Part shown: one piece after another, positions 7,972-16,406 of the stretch
Numbering within the stretch: position 1 is the first letter of the stretch
How the letters are laid out: every line of letters begins with the position of its first letter
NCBI GenBank assembly: GCA_002421005.1
Contig: DIJC01000026.1
Location: 32,899 to 96,898 of the forward strand
Direction: 5' to 3'
DNA: 64,000 nucleotides
Origin: Enterobacteriaceae bacterium UBA5654
Lineage (GTDB): Bacteria; Pseudomonadota; Gammaproteobacteria; Enterobacterales; Enterobacteriaceae
Program-made: the position numbers and the translations under genes
The notes under the pieces: model-generated
What the model saw: the letters and a program-made list of their open reading frames with translations, nothing else
Database searches by the model: none
What the model was told of the DNA's origin: nothing

Positions 7972-9476
7972 GCCGCGTCTCCTGAGCCGGATAATTGTGC
8001 AAGGTAGCGCTCAGCGCGAGCGCGCAGATCATGGCGATCCACTTTATTGGTGCCCGCCAGCGGAAAGCGGTCGATAAGCCAGATATGGCGCGGATGCAGA
8101 TACGCCGGGCCGTGTTGCAGCGTCCAGGCTTTAATCTCCTCCGGCTGCGGATCGCTGCCTTCGCGCGGGATCACCCACGCTACCGGTTTGCTGCCTTTGA
8201 TTTCATCGCTGACCGCAATCACGCAGGCCTGTTGCACGTCCGGGTGCTGTTCCAGCAGCTTTTCCACTTCACCAGGATAGATATTTTCCCCGCCGCAGAC
8301 AAACATATCGTCCTGGCGTCCAATAAACGTGTAAAAGCCGTTTTCATCACGCTGGAAAACATCGCCGCTGATGTAATAGCCGTCGTCGGTAAACGGCGCG
8401 GCAACGTCCGGGCGCTGGTGATAACCCTGCATCAACGCCGGGCTTTTAATTTCCAGCACGCCGTGGTGGCTCAGTTCACCGCGTTCATCGCGCAGGCGCA
8501 GCGATACCGCCGGATGCGCATAGCCGTTTGAGGAGAGCGGCGCGTCCAGCCCGCCGGGATGCGGGCCGAATACGATCGGACCGCCCTCGGTAGTGCCATA
8601 GGCGTTGATGATCCGCGCCCGGGGCCAGATCTGGCGAATTTGATTAAACAGCCCTTCGTTGACCGGGGCCGATCCCATCCGCACCACCCGCACCGAGGAG
8701 AGATCGCTCTGTTCGAGCAGGGTTTTCTCTTTCATCATCATGGCGATCATCGGCGGAACGGCGGTCAGCCAGCTACAGCGGTAGCGGGCGATGGCGGCAA
8801 TGTAGTCGCGCACCTGAAACTGCGGCAGCAGAATAGTGGTGACGGCGCTGGCTAAGGTCAGCAGCGCCAGCGCCAGAGCGTTCATATGGTAAAACGGCGC
8901 GGCAATCAGTACCCGCTGCCCGGTCAGTTCCGCCGTGGCCAGCCGGGTTTCGACCACCCAGCGGTGGCTGGCGTGGGTCAGGCGCACGCCTTTCGGCATC
9001 CCGGTAGAGCCGGAGGTGTAAAGCAGCATCGCCAGATCCTGCGGCTGTGGGGCAAAGGCGTGAAAGCCGCTGACCGGTTTCACCCCGGCAAGCGTGGCAA
9101 AGTCCCAGCGCGAATGAGCGGGATCCAGCGGCGCGAGGTGTTCACTCTCGCCGACGATCAGCCTGGCGTCGCAGTCGGCGAGTATTTTTTCCAGCGTCGC
9201 GGTGGGGAATTTAATGCTGATCGGCACCGCCACCAGCCCGGCGCGGAGGATCGCCAGAAAAGCGATCATATAAGCAATGGAGTTGCGACCCAGCAGCGCA
9301 ATCCGCTCGCCGGGCGCGTAGCCGCGCGCCTGTAATGCTGCCGCCACCGCGTCGGCACGGGCGTCCAGTTCAGCGAAGGTGATACGCTGCTCGCCGTGCG
9401 CCAGCGGCGTAATAAACGCGGGCTGCTGTGAGTCTCGCGCCGCTGGCGGCAGCGCGCCTAAATTCGTAAGGGTCAT
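7968..9476 (-). CDS. AMP-forming acyl-CoA ligase
   Basis: A 502-residue class I adenylate-forming enzyme that would activate a carboxylic acid with ATP and CoA. The P-loop LLYTSGSTGMPKG is near residue 152, the adenine-binding YGTTEGG near 293, the hinge and A8 region (SGDVFQRDENGF then GGENIYPGEVE) near 370-405, and the catalytic Lys in GTNKVDR near 480. It resembles medium-chain or aromatic acid CoA ligases, but the acid is not predictable by eye. Both ends overlap neighbours by 4 bp (ATGA), showing translational coupling within the operon. Confidence 0.9.
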   Translation of the reverse strand: MTLTNLGALPPAARDSQQPAFITPLAHGEQRITFAELDARADAVAAALQARGYAPGERIALLGRNSIAYMIAFLAILRAGLVAVPISIKFPTATLEKILADCDARLIVGESEHLAPLDPAHSRWDFATLAGVKPVSGFHAFAPQPQDLAMLLYTSGSTGMPKGVRLTHASHRWVVETRLATAELTGQRVLIAAPFYHMNALALALLTLASAVTTILLPQFQVRDYIAAIARYRCSWLTAVPPMIAMMMKEKTLLEQSDLSSVRVVRMGSAPVNEGLFNQIRQIWPRARIINAYGTTEGGPIVFGPHPGGLDAPLSSNGYAHPAVSLRLRDERGELSHHGVLEIKSPALMQGYHQRPDVAAPFTDDGYYISGDVFQRDENGFYTFIGRQDDMFVCGGENIYPGEVEKLLEQHPDVQQACVIAVSDEIKGSKPVAWVIPREGSDPQPEEIKAWTLQHGPAYLHPRHIWLIDRFPLAGTNKVDRHDLRARAERYLAQLSGSGDAA

Positions 9477-10252
9477 AGCCTGAACTCAAGTAAGGTGTGA
9501 ATATCCGGGAGCGCAATCACCAGCCGTCCCGCCTCCTGATGCCACGCCAGTCCGGCCTCCTGCGCCGCCTGACGCAATAGCGCCGCGTCGCCGCCGCGAA
9601 AGGTGATGGCGGCGAACTGGCTGCGGCGGGTGCGGTCCCTGCACCTCGGGAAATCCTGCCAGCGATCGTCGCCCGCCAGCCGCAGCGTAAACGCCGGAGC
9701 CAGCGGACCGAGCCGCTGCCACGCCTGGCGTTCCGCCGACAGATCGTCGGTCACGACGGTCAGGCTTTCGATCCCCTTGACGCCGTTGGCATGTTGCAGC
9801 CAGGGCGCGCGCCACAGCCATTCCGGGGTGTGATGCTGGCAAAAATAGACTCTTCCCGCCGCAAAGCTGCCGGGGGCGAGACGCACGGTGCTGAAGCGCG
9901 CCTCCCCGCGTTCGCCGTCGGCCTCTACCGCGCGGGAGAAATGCTGGACCGGCTGCACGGCAAAACCCTGCCCGGCAAGCTGATGCGCGGTCTGCTGCGC
10001 GTCGTCGCTGCGAAACACCAGCCCGTCAATGCCGCGCGGGCTGTCCAGCAGTTCCTGACGCACCACCGCGCTGTCGCGCGGCTGGCCGATCAGCTCCAGA
10101 TAGTGGTCGTCAAACATCACCAGTTGATTCGCCGATCCCAGCGTATGACGGCTTTCCGGGGTCAGCGTGAAGCCGAGCGCGCTGAAAATGTCCCGCGTAG
10201 CCGCCAGCGCAAAGTGGTTATTGATGACCAGATGATCCAGAACCCATGACAT
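9473..10252 (-). CDS. VOC/glyoxalase-like domain protein
   Basis: A 259-residue protein with two vicinal-oxygen-chelate halves. The N-terminus (MSWVLDHLVINN) gives a typical first metal-ligand His, and HYLELIGQPRD supplies a Glu on the paired strand. It matches the glyoxalase-like family whose members are mostly uncharacterised. ATG at 10252 was chosen because longer forms would run into the thioesterase gene. Placement between thioesterase and CoA ligase suggests a lyase, isomerase or dioxygenase step in the same pathway. Confidence 0.78.
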   Translation of the reverse strand: MSWVLDHLVINNHFALAATRDIFSALGFTLTPESRHTLGSANQLVMFDDHYLELIGQPRDSAVVRQELLDSPRGIDGLVFRSDDAQQTAHQLAGQGFAVQPVQHFSRAVEADGERGEARFSTVRLAPGSFAAGRVYFCQHHTPEWLWRAPWLQHANGVKGIESLTVVTDDLSAERQAWQRLGPLAPAFTLRLAGDDRWQDFPRCRDRTRRSQFAAITFRGGDAALLRQAAQEAGLAWHQEAGRLVIALPDIHTLLEFRL

Positions 10253-10262
10253 CGTTTTCCCC

Positions 10263-10676
10263 TCAGGCTGCGGGCATGGCGTACAGGCCGCGCCCGCTTG
10301 CCACCAGCCGATCCTCACTGTCCCAGACCCAGGCTTCAGCGCTGGAGACCTGTTTGCCGACCTTAATCACCTTGCCTTCAACGCGCAGATCGCCGCGCGC
10401 CGGACGGTGGTAATCAACGCGGATATCCAGCGTCGGCACGCCCCGGCCGGTCCAGGCGACCAGCGCCCAGTCGGCGGTGAGATCCACCAGCGCGGCCAGA
10501 ATGCCACCGTGAATGTAGCCGCCCGCCGGGTTGACGACCCACTCGTCGCGAAAACGGGCGCGCAGGGTGATTTCCCCTTCGCTCACCGCGACCACTTCCA
10601 GCCCCAGCCACTGGTGGTACGGGCCGTTGAGTAATTTTTCCTGCACCGCAGCGGCGCTTAATGTCGTTTCGCTCAT
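10263..10676 (-). CDS. PaaI-type hotdog thioesterase
   Basis: A 137-residue single hotdog domain. The family signature lies near residues 50-75: NPAGGYIHGGILAALVDLTADWA, with the HGG turn and the catalytic acidic residue on the long helix. Such enzymes hydrolyse acyl-CoA thioesters, often aromatic ones. With a CoA ligase two genes downstream, it could release the final acid or rescue CoA from dead-end intermediates. Gaps of 10 bp on both sides place it firmly in the operon. Confidence 0.87.
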   Translation of the reverse strand: MSETTLSAAAVQEKLLNGPYHQWLGLEVVAVSEGEITLRARFRDEWVVNPAGGYIHGGILAALVDLTADWALVAWTGRGVPTLDIRVDYHRPARGDLRVEGKVIKVGKQVSSAEAWVWDSEDRLVASGRGLYAMPAA

Positions 10677-10686
10677 TACCGTCTCC

Positions 10687-11703
10687 TTAAGGGGTCACAA
10701 TCACTTTGCCGAGCACTTCACGATCGCGGATCAGACGCAGCCCTTCCGCCGCCTGCTCCAGTGGAACTTCGCGGTCGATCAGCGGCACGATGTCGCCGTC
10801 CGCCACCAGCGTCAGCAGGGCTTCGAGATCGTCCTGATAGAAGCTGTTGGAGCCTTTGATGTTCAGCTCAAAGCTCCAGATGTAACGCAGATCTTCCACC
10901 GGGTCATAGCCCGCCGTCGCGCCGCAGACCAGCAGGGTGCCGCCGCGCTTCAGGCATTTGAGCGAGGGACGCCAGGTGTCGCCGCCGGTGAAGTTGATCA
11001 CCACGTCCACTCCGCCCTCATAGGTCCGGCGCTGCGGTTTGCCGTACTGGTTAATGGCCCAGCGGGAAAAGTCCTCTTCGCGGTAGTTCACCACGCGATC
11101 CGCGCCCAGCGCGCTCAGTGCCGCCGCCTTTTCGGCGCTGCCCGCGCAGGCGATGACTTCCGCACCGAGTTTTTTCGCCAGCACCACGCAGGCGGTGCCG
11201 ACGCCGCCGCTCGCGCCGAGGATCAGCACCCGGTCGCCCGGCTTAATAGTGTTATGGGTGACCAGCATCCGGTGGGCGGTGCCGTAAGCCACCGGGAGCG
11301 CGGCGGCCTGGGCATAGCTCACCGCGTCAGGCAGGGCGATAAGCTGCGCGGCATCCACCAGCGCATATTCCGCCATCCCGCCGTCGGTCATCTCGCCCAT
11401 CAGGCCGACGCCCGGTTTCAGCGGGTTGATCAGCACCCGGTCGCCGGGCTGCCAGCCTTTAACATCGTCAGCGATCTCCTCAATAACCCCGGCCAGATCG
11501 AGGCCCGGCACCACCGGCAGCGGCACTTTGATGCCCGGCATCCCGTTGACGGTGAATACGTCGTGATAGTTAAACGAGGACGCCTTGACGCGAATAATGG
11601 CGTGCCCCGGCTTTAGCGTCGGACGCGGCTTGTCGGTCACGACGGACAAATTGTCCAGGCTACCATGCTGGGTAAGGACCAGCGCTTTCATTGACTGACT
11701 CAC
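10687..11703 (-). CDS. MDR-family NAD(P)H oxidoreductase
   Basis: A 338-residue medium-chain dehydrogenase/reductase. The N-terminal GroES-like domain is followed by a Rossmann domain with ILGASGGVGTACVVLAKKLGAEV near residues 160-185. The usual catalytic-zinc Cys is replaced (SFNYHDVFTVNG), and the four-Cys structural zinc lobe is absent. It therefore belongs with quinone oxidoreductase or enoyl/acryloyl-CoA reductase-like enzymes rather than zinc alcohol dehydrogenases. It probably reduces an activated double bond in the pathway of this operon. Confidence 0.85.
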   Translation of the reverse strand: MSQSMKALVLTQHGSLDNLSVVTDKPRPTLKPGHAIIRVKASSFNYHDVFTVNGMPGIKVPLPVVPGLDLAGVIEEIADDVKGWQPGDRVLINPLKPGVGLMGEMTDGGMAEYALVDAAQLIALPDAVSYAQAAALPVAYGTAHRMLVTHNTIKPGDRVLILGASGGVGTACVVLAKKLGAEVIACAGSAEKAAALSALGADRVVNYREEDFSRWAINQYGKPQRRTYEGGVDVVINFTGGDTWRPSLKCLKRGGTLLVCGATAGYDPVEDLRYIWSFELNIKGSNSFYQDDLEALLTLVADGDIVPLIDREVPLEQAAEGLRLIRDREVLGKVIVTP

Positions 11704-11715
11704 GGATATCTCCTG

Positions 11716-12696
11716 TTATTTAAGGGATTTCGCCGCCTGGTAAGCGGAATCGTTATACAGCGTGTCGGGCACCTGCCCCTTTACCGTGCCGCTGGCGACA
11801 AAAACGTCATGCTGACGCTTCAGGGTGGCAATATCAGCCGGTTCAAACGTGATGCGGTTCATGCTGTCCCAGCGGCTGAAATAGATTTCGGCATCGCGCT
11901 GCGGCAGGTTGGCGTTTTTCTGCAACAGCGAGACCACCTCCTGCCGATGCGTCTTGCCCCACGCCAGCGTGTCGCGCAGCGCGGCGATGACTTTCGCCAC
12001 CGTTTCCGGGTGTTGGGTGATTAACTCGCTGCGCACTGCGCCGACGCCGATGTACGGCACCGCGTCACTGTGGGTCAGCTTTTTCCATTCGTCGGCAAAG
12101 CTGCCGAGCGAGGTGACTTTCAGCTCATCCAGTTGTTCGATGGTCAGCGAACGCAGCGCGGCGGCATCCACCTGTTTTTGCACGAGGAACTGCGCCAGCC
12201 GCGATTCGTTGCCGCCGATCAGCTGGAATTCGTTCGCGCCGATGTGGTTATTGTTTTGCAGGAGCGTAGACGCGATAACCGCCACCGACGATCCGGCAGG
12301 CGACATGCCAATTTTTTTGCCTTTCAGCTGGTCAAGCGAGGTGACAGGCGATCCCTGCGGCACCACAAACTGCACGTCGGCAGGCTGGGTGGCGGCGAAG
12401 ATTTGGATCGGCACCCCTTCGGCAGCGCTGCTGAACACGCCCGCCAGCGGCGCACCAAAGGCCAGATCGATGGAGCCGGAAGCCAGCGCTTTGATCGGTG
12501 CGTTGACGTCCGGGAAGTGAACAAACTCAGCGTCAATGCCGCGTTTTGCCAGGAAGTCTTTATTTTCCAGAACCGTTCCGTAGCCGAGGCTGACGCCGCT
12601 GCTCCAGTAACCGATGCGGACTTTTTCCGCTGCCGCCGTATTCAGGGCAAAGAGCGCCCCGGCAGCGAGCGTCGCCGCCTTTAACCAGTTTTTCAT
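11716..12696 (-). CDS. ABC transporter periplasmic binding protein (NitT/TauT type), system 1
   Basis: A 326-residue secreted protein. The first ~23 residues are a signal peptide (MKNWLKAATLAAGALFALNTAAA, cut before EKVRIGYW). The mature part is an NMT1/SsuA-like type II binding fold, with the VNAPIKALASGSIDLAFGAP region that lines the ligand cleft in this family. It delivers a ligand to the permease encoded 4 bp downstream in reading order. Family ligands include taurine, alkanesulfonates, nitrate and thiamine precursors; which one applies here is not evident. Confidence 0.88.
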   Translation of the reverse strand: MKNWLKAATLAAGALFALNTAAAEKVRIGYWSSGVSLGYGTVLENKDFLAKRGIDAEFVHFPDVNAPIKALASGSIDLAFGAPLAGVFSSAAEGVPIQIFAATQPADVQFVVPQGSPVTSLDQLKGKKIGMSPAGSSVAVIASTLLQNNNHIGANEFQLIGGNESRLAQFLVQKQVDAAALRSLTIEQLDELKVTSLGSFADEWKKLTHSDAVPYIGVGAVRSELITQHPETVAKVIAALRDTLAWGKTHRQEVVSLLQKNANLPQRDAEIYFSRWDSMNRITFEPADIATLKRQHDVFVASGTVKGQVPDTLYNDSAYQAAKSLK

Positions 12697-12700
12697 ACCG

Positions 12701-13474
12701 TTATTCCTGTGTGGGTGATTTCCAGCGAAAAAGATGGCGCTCCAGCGGCTTCAGCAGCCCGCCTTCCAGCAGCAGCATCAGAGAAACTAATAACAGCGTC
12801 CATGCGAAGACCTGATCGGTCTGAACCAGATCCCCCGCCTGCCGCAGCCGGTAGCCGATGCCGTCCGACGCGCCGAGGGTTTCTGCCACCAGCGACACGC
12901 GCCAGCCGAAGCCAAACGCCAGCCGTGCGCCAGAGAAAAAGTACGGCAGGATGGTCGGCAGGTAGATTTTGCGCAGCAGTTGCAGACGGCTGAAGCGAAA
13001 GCTGCGCGCCAGTTCGACGTACTGGCGTTCAACGGTCTGCGCCCCCTGCCAGACGTTGGTGAGGATCAGCGGCATGGCGGTCATAAACACCACAAAGATG
13101 GTAGTGGCGTTAGAGATGCCAAACCAGATGATCGCAAAGATGGCCCAGATCGCTGACGACACGGTGTTGAATACCGCCAGCAGCGGCTCGAAGAACTGCG
13201 CCAGTCGCCGACTGGCTCCCAGCGCCAGCCCCGCCAGCGTGCCGACCAGCGTTGCCAGCAGGAACCCGCTGAACACCCGCGAGAAGGTCACGCCGATGTC
13301 GTGCAACAGGGTGTTATTGCGCCACAGCGCCAGCACCGCATTAAAGGTTTTTTCCGGTCCCGGTAGGACGAAAGCGGGCATGTTCTGCGCCGCCAGCAGC
13401 CACAGCAGGAAGAAGATCCCCAGCAATACCAGCCGCTGTACGACCAGCGAGGCGTTTTTACGCAGCGATTTCAT
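12701..13474 (-). CDS. ABC transporter permease (NitT/TauT type), system 1
   Basis: A 257-residue inner-membrane protein with about six hydrophobic segments. The cytoplasmic EAA-like coupling loop is visible near residues 160-190 (YVELARSFRFSRLQLLRKIYLPTILPYFFSGARLAF). Its closest pattern is SsuC/TauC. It lies between the ATPase gene, which ends directly before its start codon, and the binding-protein gene, so the three form one importer. Confidence 0.88.
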   Translation of the reverse strand: MKSLRKNASLVVQRLVLLGIFFLLWLLAAQNMPAFVLPGPEKTFNAVLALWRNNTLLHDIGVTFSRVFSGFLLATLVGTLAGLALGASRRLAQFFEPLLAVFNTVSSAIWAIFAIIWFGISNATTIFVVFMTAMPLILTNVWQGAQTVERQYVELARSFRFSRLQLLRKIYLPTILPYFFSGARLAFGFGWRVSLVAETLGASDGIGYRLRQAGDLVQTDQVFAWTLLLVSLMLLLEGGLLKPLERHLFRWKSPTQE

Positions 13475-14242
13475 TTATACCTCCATCCGCAGCAGGCGGA
13501 TTTTTTCGGCCACGTCGCGCCCGGTGGGCTGCCGGGGTCGCGGCAACGACAGCGCCACGCTTTGTTTGATGCGTCCAGGATTCGGTTGCAGGATCACAAT
13601 CCGATCCGCGAGGATCACCGCCTCTTCCACGTCGTGAGTGACGATCACCACGGTCATGTTTTTAAGCTGGCAGATGCGCAGCAGCTCCGCGTGCATGGCG
13701 CTGCGGGTTTGCGGATCGAGGCGCGAGAACGGCTCGTCCATCAGCAATATTTGTGGTCCGGCGACCAAGCTGCGCGCCAGTGCGATGCGGCTGCGCATTC
13801 CGCCGGAAAGCTGGTGCGGCCATTTCCCCGCCACCTGTTCCATACCCACCAGCCGGAGCGCCTCCTGCACCCGCTGCTGACGCTCGCCGCGTGACAGCGG
13901 GGTGTTTTCCAGCGCGAGGTTGACGTTCTGGCGCACCGTGCGCCACGGCAGCAGGCGGTCTTCCTGAAACAGATAGCCGACCTGACGCCACTGGCTAAAA
14001 CGGGCGATGGCCTCGCCCTGAAGTGTGATTTCGCCGCCGTCCGCAGGCAGCAACCCGGAAATAATATTCAGCAGCGTGCTTTTACCGCCGCCGGATGCGC
14101 CGAGCAGGGCGACGATTTCGCCGGGATACACCTCCAGCGAGATATCCTGTAATACCCGTTGACCGTCGAAACTTTTGTTGACGCCGCGAAGGGCGATCAC
14201 CGGCGAGACGGCGGCGGGCTGTTCGTTGAGAAGCGCGCTCAT
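13475..14242 (-). CDS. ABC transporter ATP-binding protein (NitT/TauT type), system 1
   Basis: A 255-residue ATPase. The Walker A motif is GASGGGKST near residue 53, the Q-loop is YLFQEDRLLPW, the signature is LSGGMRSRIALARSL, and Walker B is ILLMDEPFSRLD, followed by the H-loop VIVTHDVEEAV. The LLPW segment after the Q-loop is common in SsuB/TauB-like proteins. The signature has Ser-Arg where Gln-Arg is usual, a mild variation. The start overlaps the GntR stop by 4 bp (ATGA). Confidence 0.9.
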   Translation of the reverse strand: MSALLNEQPAAVSPVIALRGVNKSFDGQRVLQDISLEVYPGEIVALLGASGGGKSTLLNIISGLLPADGGEITLQGEAIARFSQWRQVGYLFQEDRLLPWRTVRQNVNLALENTPLSRGERQQRVQEALRLVGMEQVAGKWPHQLSGGMRSRIALARSLVAGPQILLMDEPFSRLDPQTRSAMHAELLRICQLKNMTVVIVTHDVEEAVILADRIVILQPNPGRIKQSVALSLPRPRQPTGRDVAEKIRLLRMEV

Positions 14243-14937
14243 GCCCGGATACTCCTGTTCTGGATCGGCAGCAGCGTGCCGTCCGAGGTTAAGGTGGCGT
14301 AGATTTTCTCCAGCGTCATCGCCTGAAAAGTTTCAATATGCCGCCGGGCGATGAACTCCACCCGCTTGCGATCCTGCTCTTCAAAGGCCTGGATCATCGC
14401 GTTATGGTCGTGGCGAATTTCCGGTTTGGTTTGCTGGACGTTGAAGCCCAGCGCCACCAGCCGCGACATTTCGTCCATCAGGGCGGAGAGTGCGCGCAGC
14501 AGATGCTGATTGCCCGCCGCTTCGGCAATCGCCAGGTGAAAGCGGGTGTTGGCATTCATAAAGACATCGATGCGGGTGGAGAGCGGCGCGACCACTTCCA
14601 CCCGGCAGTCCGCCTCCAGCTTTTTCAGCAGGTCGATATCCACCTTCCCCACCGCCAGTCGCGCCGCCAGCGGTTCGAGCTGGGCACGCACGGTGAAGAT
14701 CTCTTCGACGTCCTGAAGGGTGATCGGCGCAATGCGGTAGCCTTTGCGCGGACGCGATTCCACCAGGCATTCATGGCTAAGACGCGCCAGCGCCAGCCGC
14801 AGGGTGCTTTTCCCCAGCAGATAGCGCTCCATCAGCTCGGATTCAGTGACCAGCGAGCCTGGCATCATGCGACAGGTCAGAATGTCGCGGCGGATCGCCT
14901 GATACGCCCGGTCACTTAACGATAATGCTTGCGTCAT
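14239..14937 (-). CDS. GntR-family regulator, first gene of the catabolic operon
   Basis: A 232-residue regulator from ATG 14937 (MTQALSLSDRAYQAIRRDI); a frame extension to 15003 exists but lacks family similarity. The winged helix covers residues about 8-75, with SELMERYLLGKSTLRLALARL as the recognition region, and an FCD-like helical sensor follows, with FHLAIAEAAGN and RHDHNAMIQAF supplying metal-ligand His residues. As first gene of the leftward operon and divergent from the second ABC operon, it probably controls both and itself from the 404-bp gap. Confidence 0.87.
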   Translation of the reverse strand: MTQALSLSDRAYQAIRRDILTCRMMPGSLVTESELMERYLLGKSTLRLALARLSHECLVESRPRKGYRIAPITLQDVEEIFTVRAQLEPLAARLAVGKVDIDLLKKLEADCRVEVVAPLSTRIDVFMNANTRFHLAIAEAAGNQHLLRALSALMDEMSRLVALGFNVQQTKPEIRHDHNAMIQAFEEQDRKRVEFIARRHIETFQAMTLEKIYATLTSDGTLLPIQNRSIRA

Positions 14938-15341
14938 GCTCAGCCTCTTAGCGGATGCTGTGAGCAGCTCACAGCGGCGTTTTGAATCTCTTAGTGAGGC
15001 CATTCTAGGATCGGTTTTGCGCGGAATTCTAATAACTAAAATGGCAATCTATTGCGCAAATTTGTCTGTGCTGGGCTGCCCAGAGAAACGCACAAAGCCG
15101 GTCACTATGGCAGTATGGCGCGTAGCAAAGCGCTGTCAGTCCAGCATTCATGCGGGCTGGCGGGTTAAGCACGCCGGAGGTTTCGTTGCGGTTGCATCAG
15201 GGCGCGGGCGCGGATTTGCGGGGCAAATGCGCTGGGCATTCCAGCTTGCCCGTTCTGTTTCTATTCTTAGAGAGAAATGTTCGTTCTGCTGGCGACGGGC
15301 ATGTTCTAACCTGGCCGTTTTCTGACGGACAAGGATCACCC
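14938..15341. promoter_or_regulatory. Divergent control region between the two ABC operons
   Basis: This 404-bp gap must hold the promoters of both operons. Visible elements are an inverted repeat TTTGCGC (15016-15022) / GCGCAAA (15054-15060), the right arm overlapping the palindrome TTGCGCAA (15052-15059), and an AT-rich stretch between the arms that could hold promoter elements for the leftward operon. Open frames running through 15060-15340 show no protein family. An AAGGA ribosome-binding site precedes the ATG at 15342. Which repeat the GntR protein binds is not known. Confidence 0.45.
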
Positions 15342-16406
15342 ATGCGTAAACTTTCCCTGTTGCTGGCTTTAAGCGTTGTCGGCGCGGCCCACGCGCAAAA
15401 GCCCGATGACGTCACGGTGGCGTTAGCCATTCCCCCTGCGGTTCACGACGGCGCGCCTTACGCGGCGGCGGAAGAACTGGGGCTGTTTAAAGAACAAAAT
15501 CTCCGCGTTAAAGTGCTGGTGTTCCAGGGCGCGGGCGCGCTGCTGCCGCAGGTTGCCAGCAAGCGCGTGACCTTTGGTTATCCGGTGGCAGAACCGGTGA
15601 TTTCCAGCTATTTCAACGGTAAAAACCCGCTGCCGGTGCGCTATTTCTATAACGGCACGCCTGCCCAGACGCTGGAGTATACGGTGCTGGCGGATTCGCC
15701 GATTAAAACGCTGGCGGATTTGAAAGGCAAAACCATCGGCGTTGGCGCGCTGACCTGGGGGACGCTGCCAAACAGCCGCGCCGCGCTGCGGGTTGCCGGG
15801 CTGGAGCCGGGTAAAAACGTGCAGTTCGTGGCGGTCGGCGTGCTCGGTTCGGGCTTCCAGGCATTGCGTAGCGGGCAGGTAGACGCGCTGAACTACAACA
15901 ATAGCTGGGGCGATATTTTTGAGCTGACCGGCACTAAAATCCGCCGTATCCCCTACCCTGACGTGTTTCAGGAAGCGCCCGGCAACGGGTTTATCGCCCA
16001 TCAGGATACCTTCAAAGAGCACCCGGATTTGATCCGCCGCTTCGGTCGGGCGTACACCGAAGCGCAGTACGTCTGCGAAATTAATCCCGAATACTGCGTG
16101 CGCGCCTTCTGGCGTCAGCACCCGGAAAGCAAGCCCGCCGATGCCGACGGCAAAGGTCTGGCGGAGGCCAAAACGCTGCTGACCAAACGCCTTCAGCGCA
16201 CGCTGTACCGCGCGGACGGCAGCCGTCGCCAGCCCGGCGAGTACGATCTGGCGGTGATCCGCCGGGCCATTGAGGCGATGGCGAAGGCAGGAGAATTCCC
16301 CGACGCGAATGTTCCGATCGCGCGAATTTTCTCCAATGAGTTTGTCTCCTCCTTTGATGACTTCGATAAAAACGCGCTGCGGGCGCGGGCGGAGGCGGCA
16401 CAATGA
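15342..16406 (+). CDS. ABC transporter periplasmic binding protein (NitT/TauT type), system 2
   Basis: A 354-residue secreted protein. ATG 15342 was chosen because it is preceded by AAGGA and begins a clean signal peptide (MRKLSLLLALSVVGAAHA, cut before QKPDD); the frame extends further upstream without meaning. The mature protein is an NMT1/SsuA-like binding fold (FKEQNLRVKVLVFQGAGALL; SGQVDALNYNNSWGDIFE). It differs clearly from the system 1 binding protein, so the two transporters probably have different ligands. The stop overlaps the hydrolase start by 4 bp. Confidence 0.85.
   Translation: MRKLSLLLALSVVGAAHAQKPDDVTVALAIPPAVHDGAPYAAAEELGLFKEQNLRVKVLVFQGAGALLPQVASKRVTFGYPVAEPVISSYFNGKNPLPVRYFYNGTPAQTLEYTVLADSPIKTLADLKGKTIGVGALTWGTLPNSRAALRVAGLEPGKNVQFVAVGVLGSGFQALRSGQVDALNYNNSWGDIFELTGTKIRRIPYPDVFQEAPGNGFIAHQDTFKEHPDLIRRFGRAYTEAQYVCEINPEYCVRAFWRQHPESKPADADGKGLAEAKTLLTKRLQRTLYRADGSRRQPGEYDLAVIRRAIEAMAKAGEFPDANVPIARIFSNEFVSSFDDFDKNALRARAEAAQ

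Noticed and set aside
15423..16403. A 326-codon minus-strand frame over the second binding-protein gene
   Set aside because: The plus frame has a signal peptide, ribosome-binding site and family motifs; the minus frame does not.
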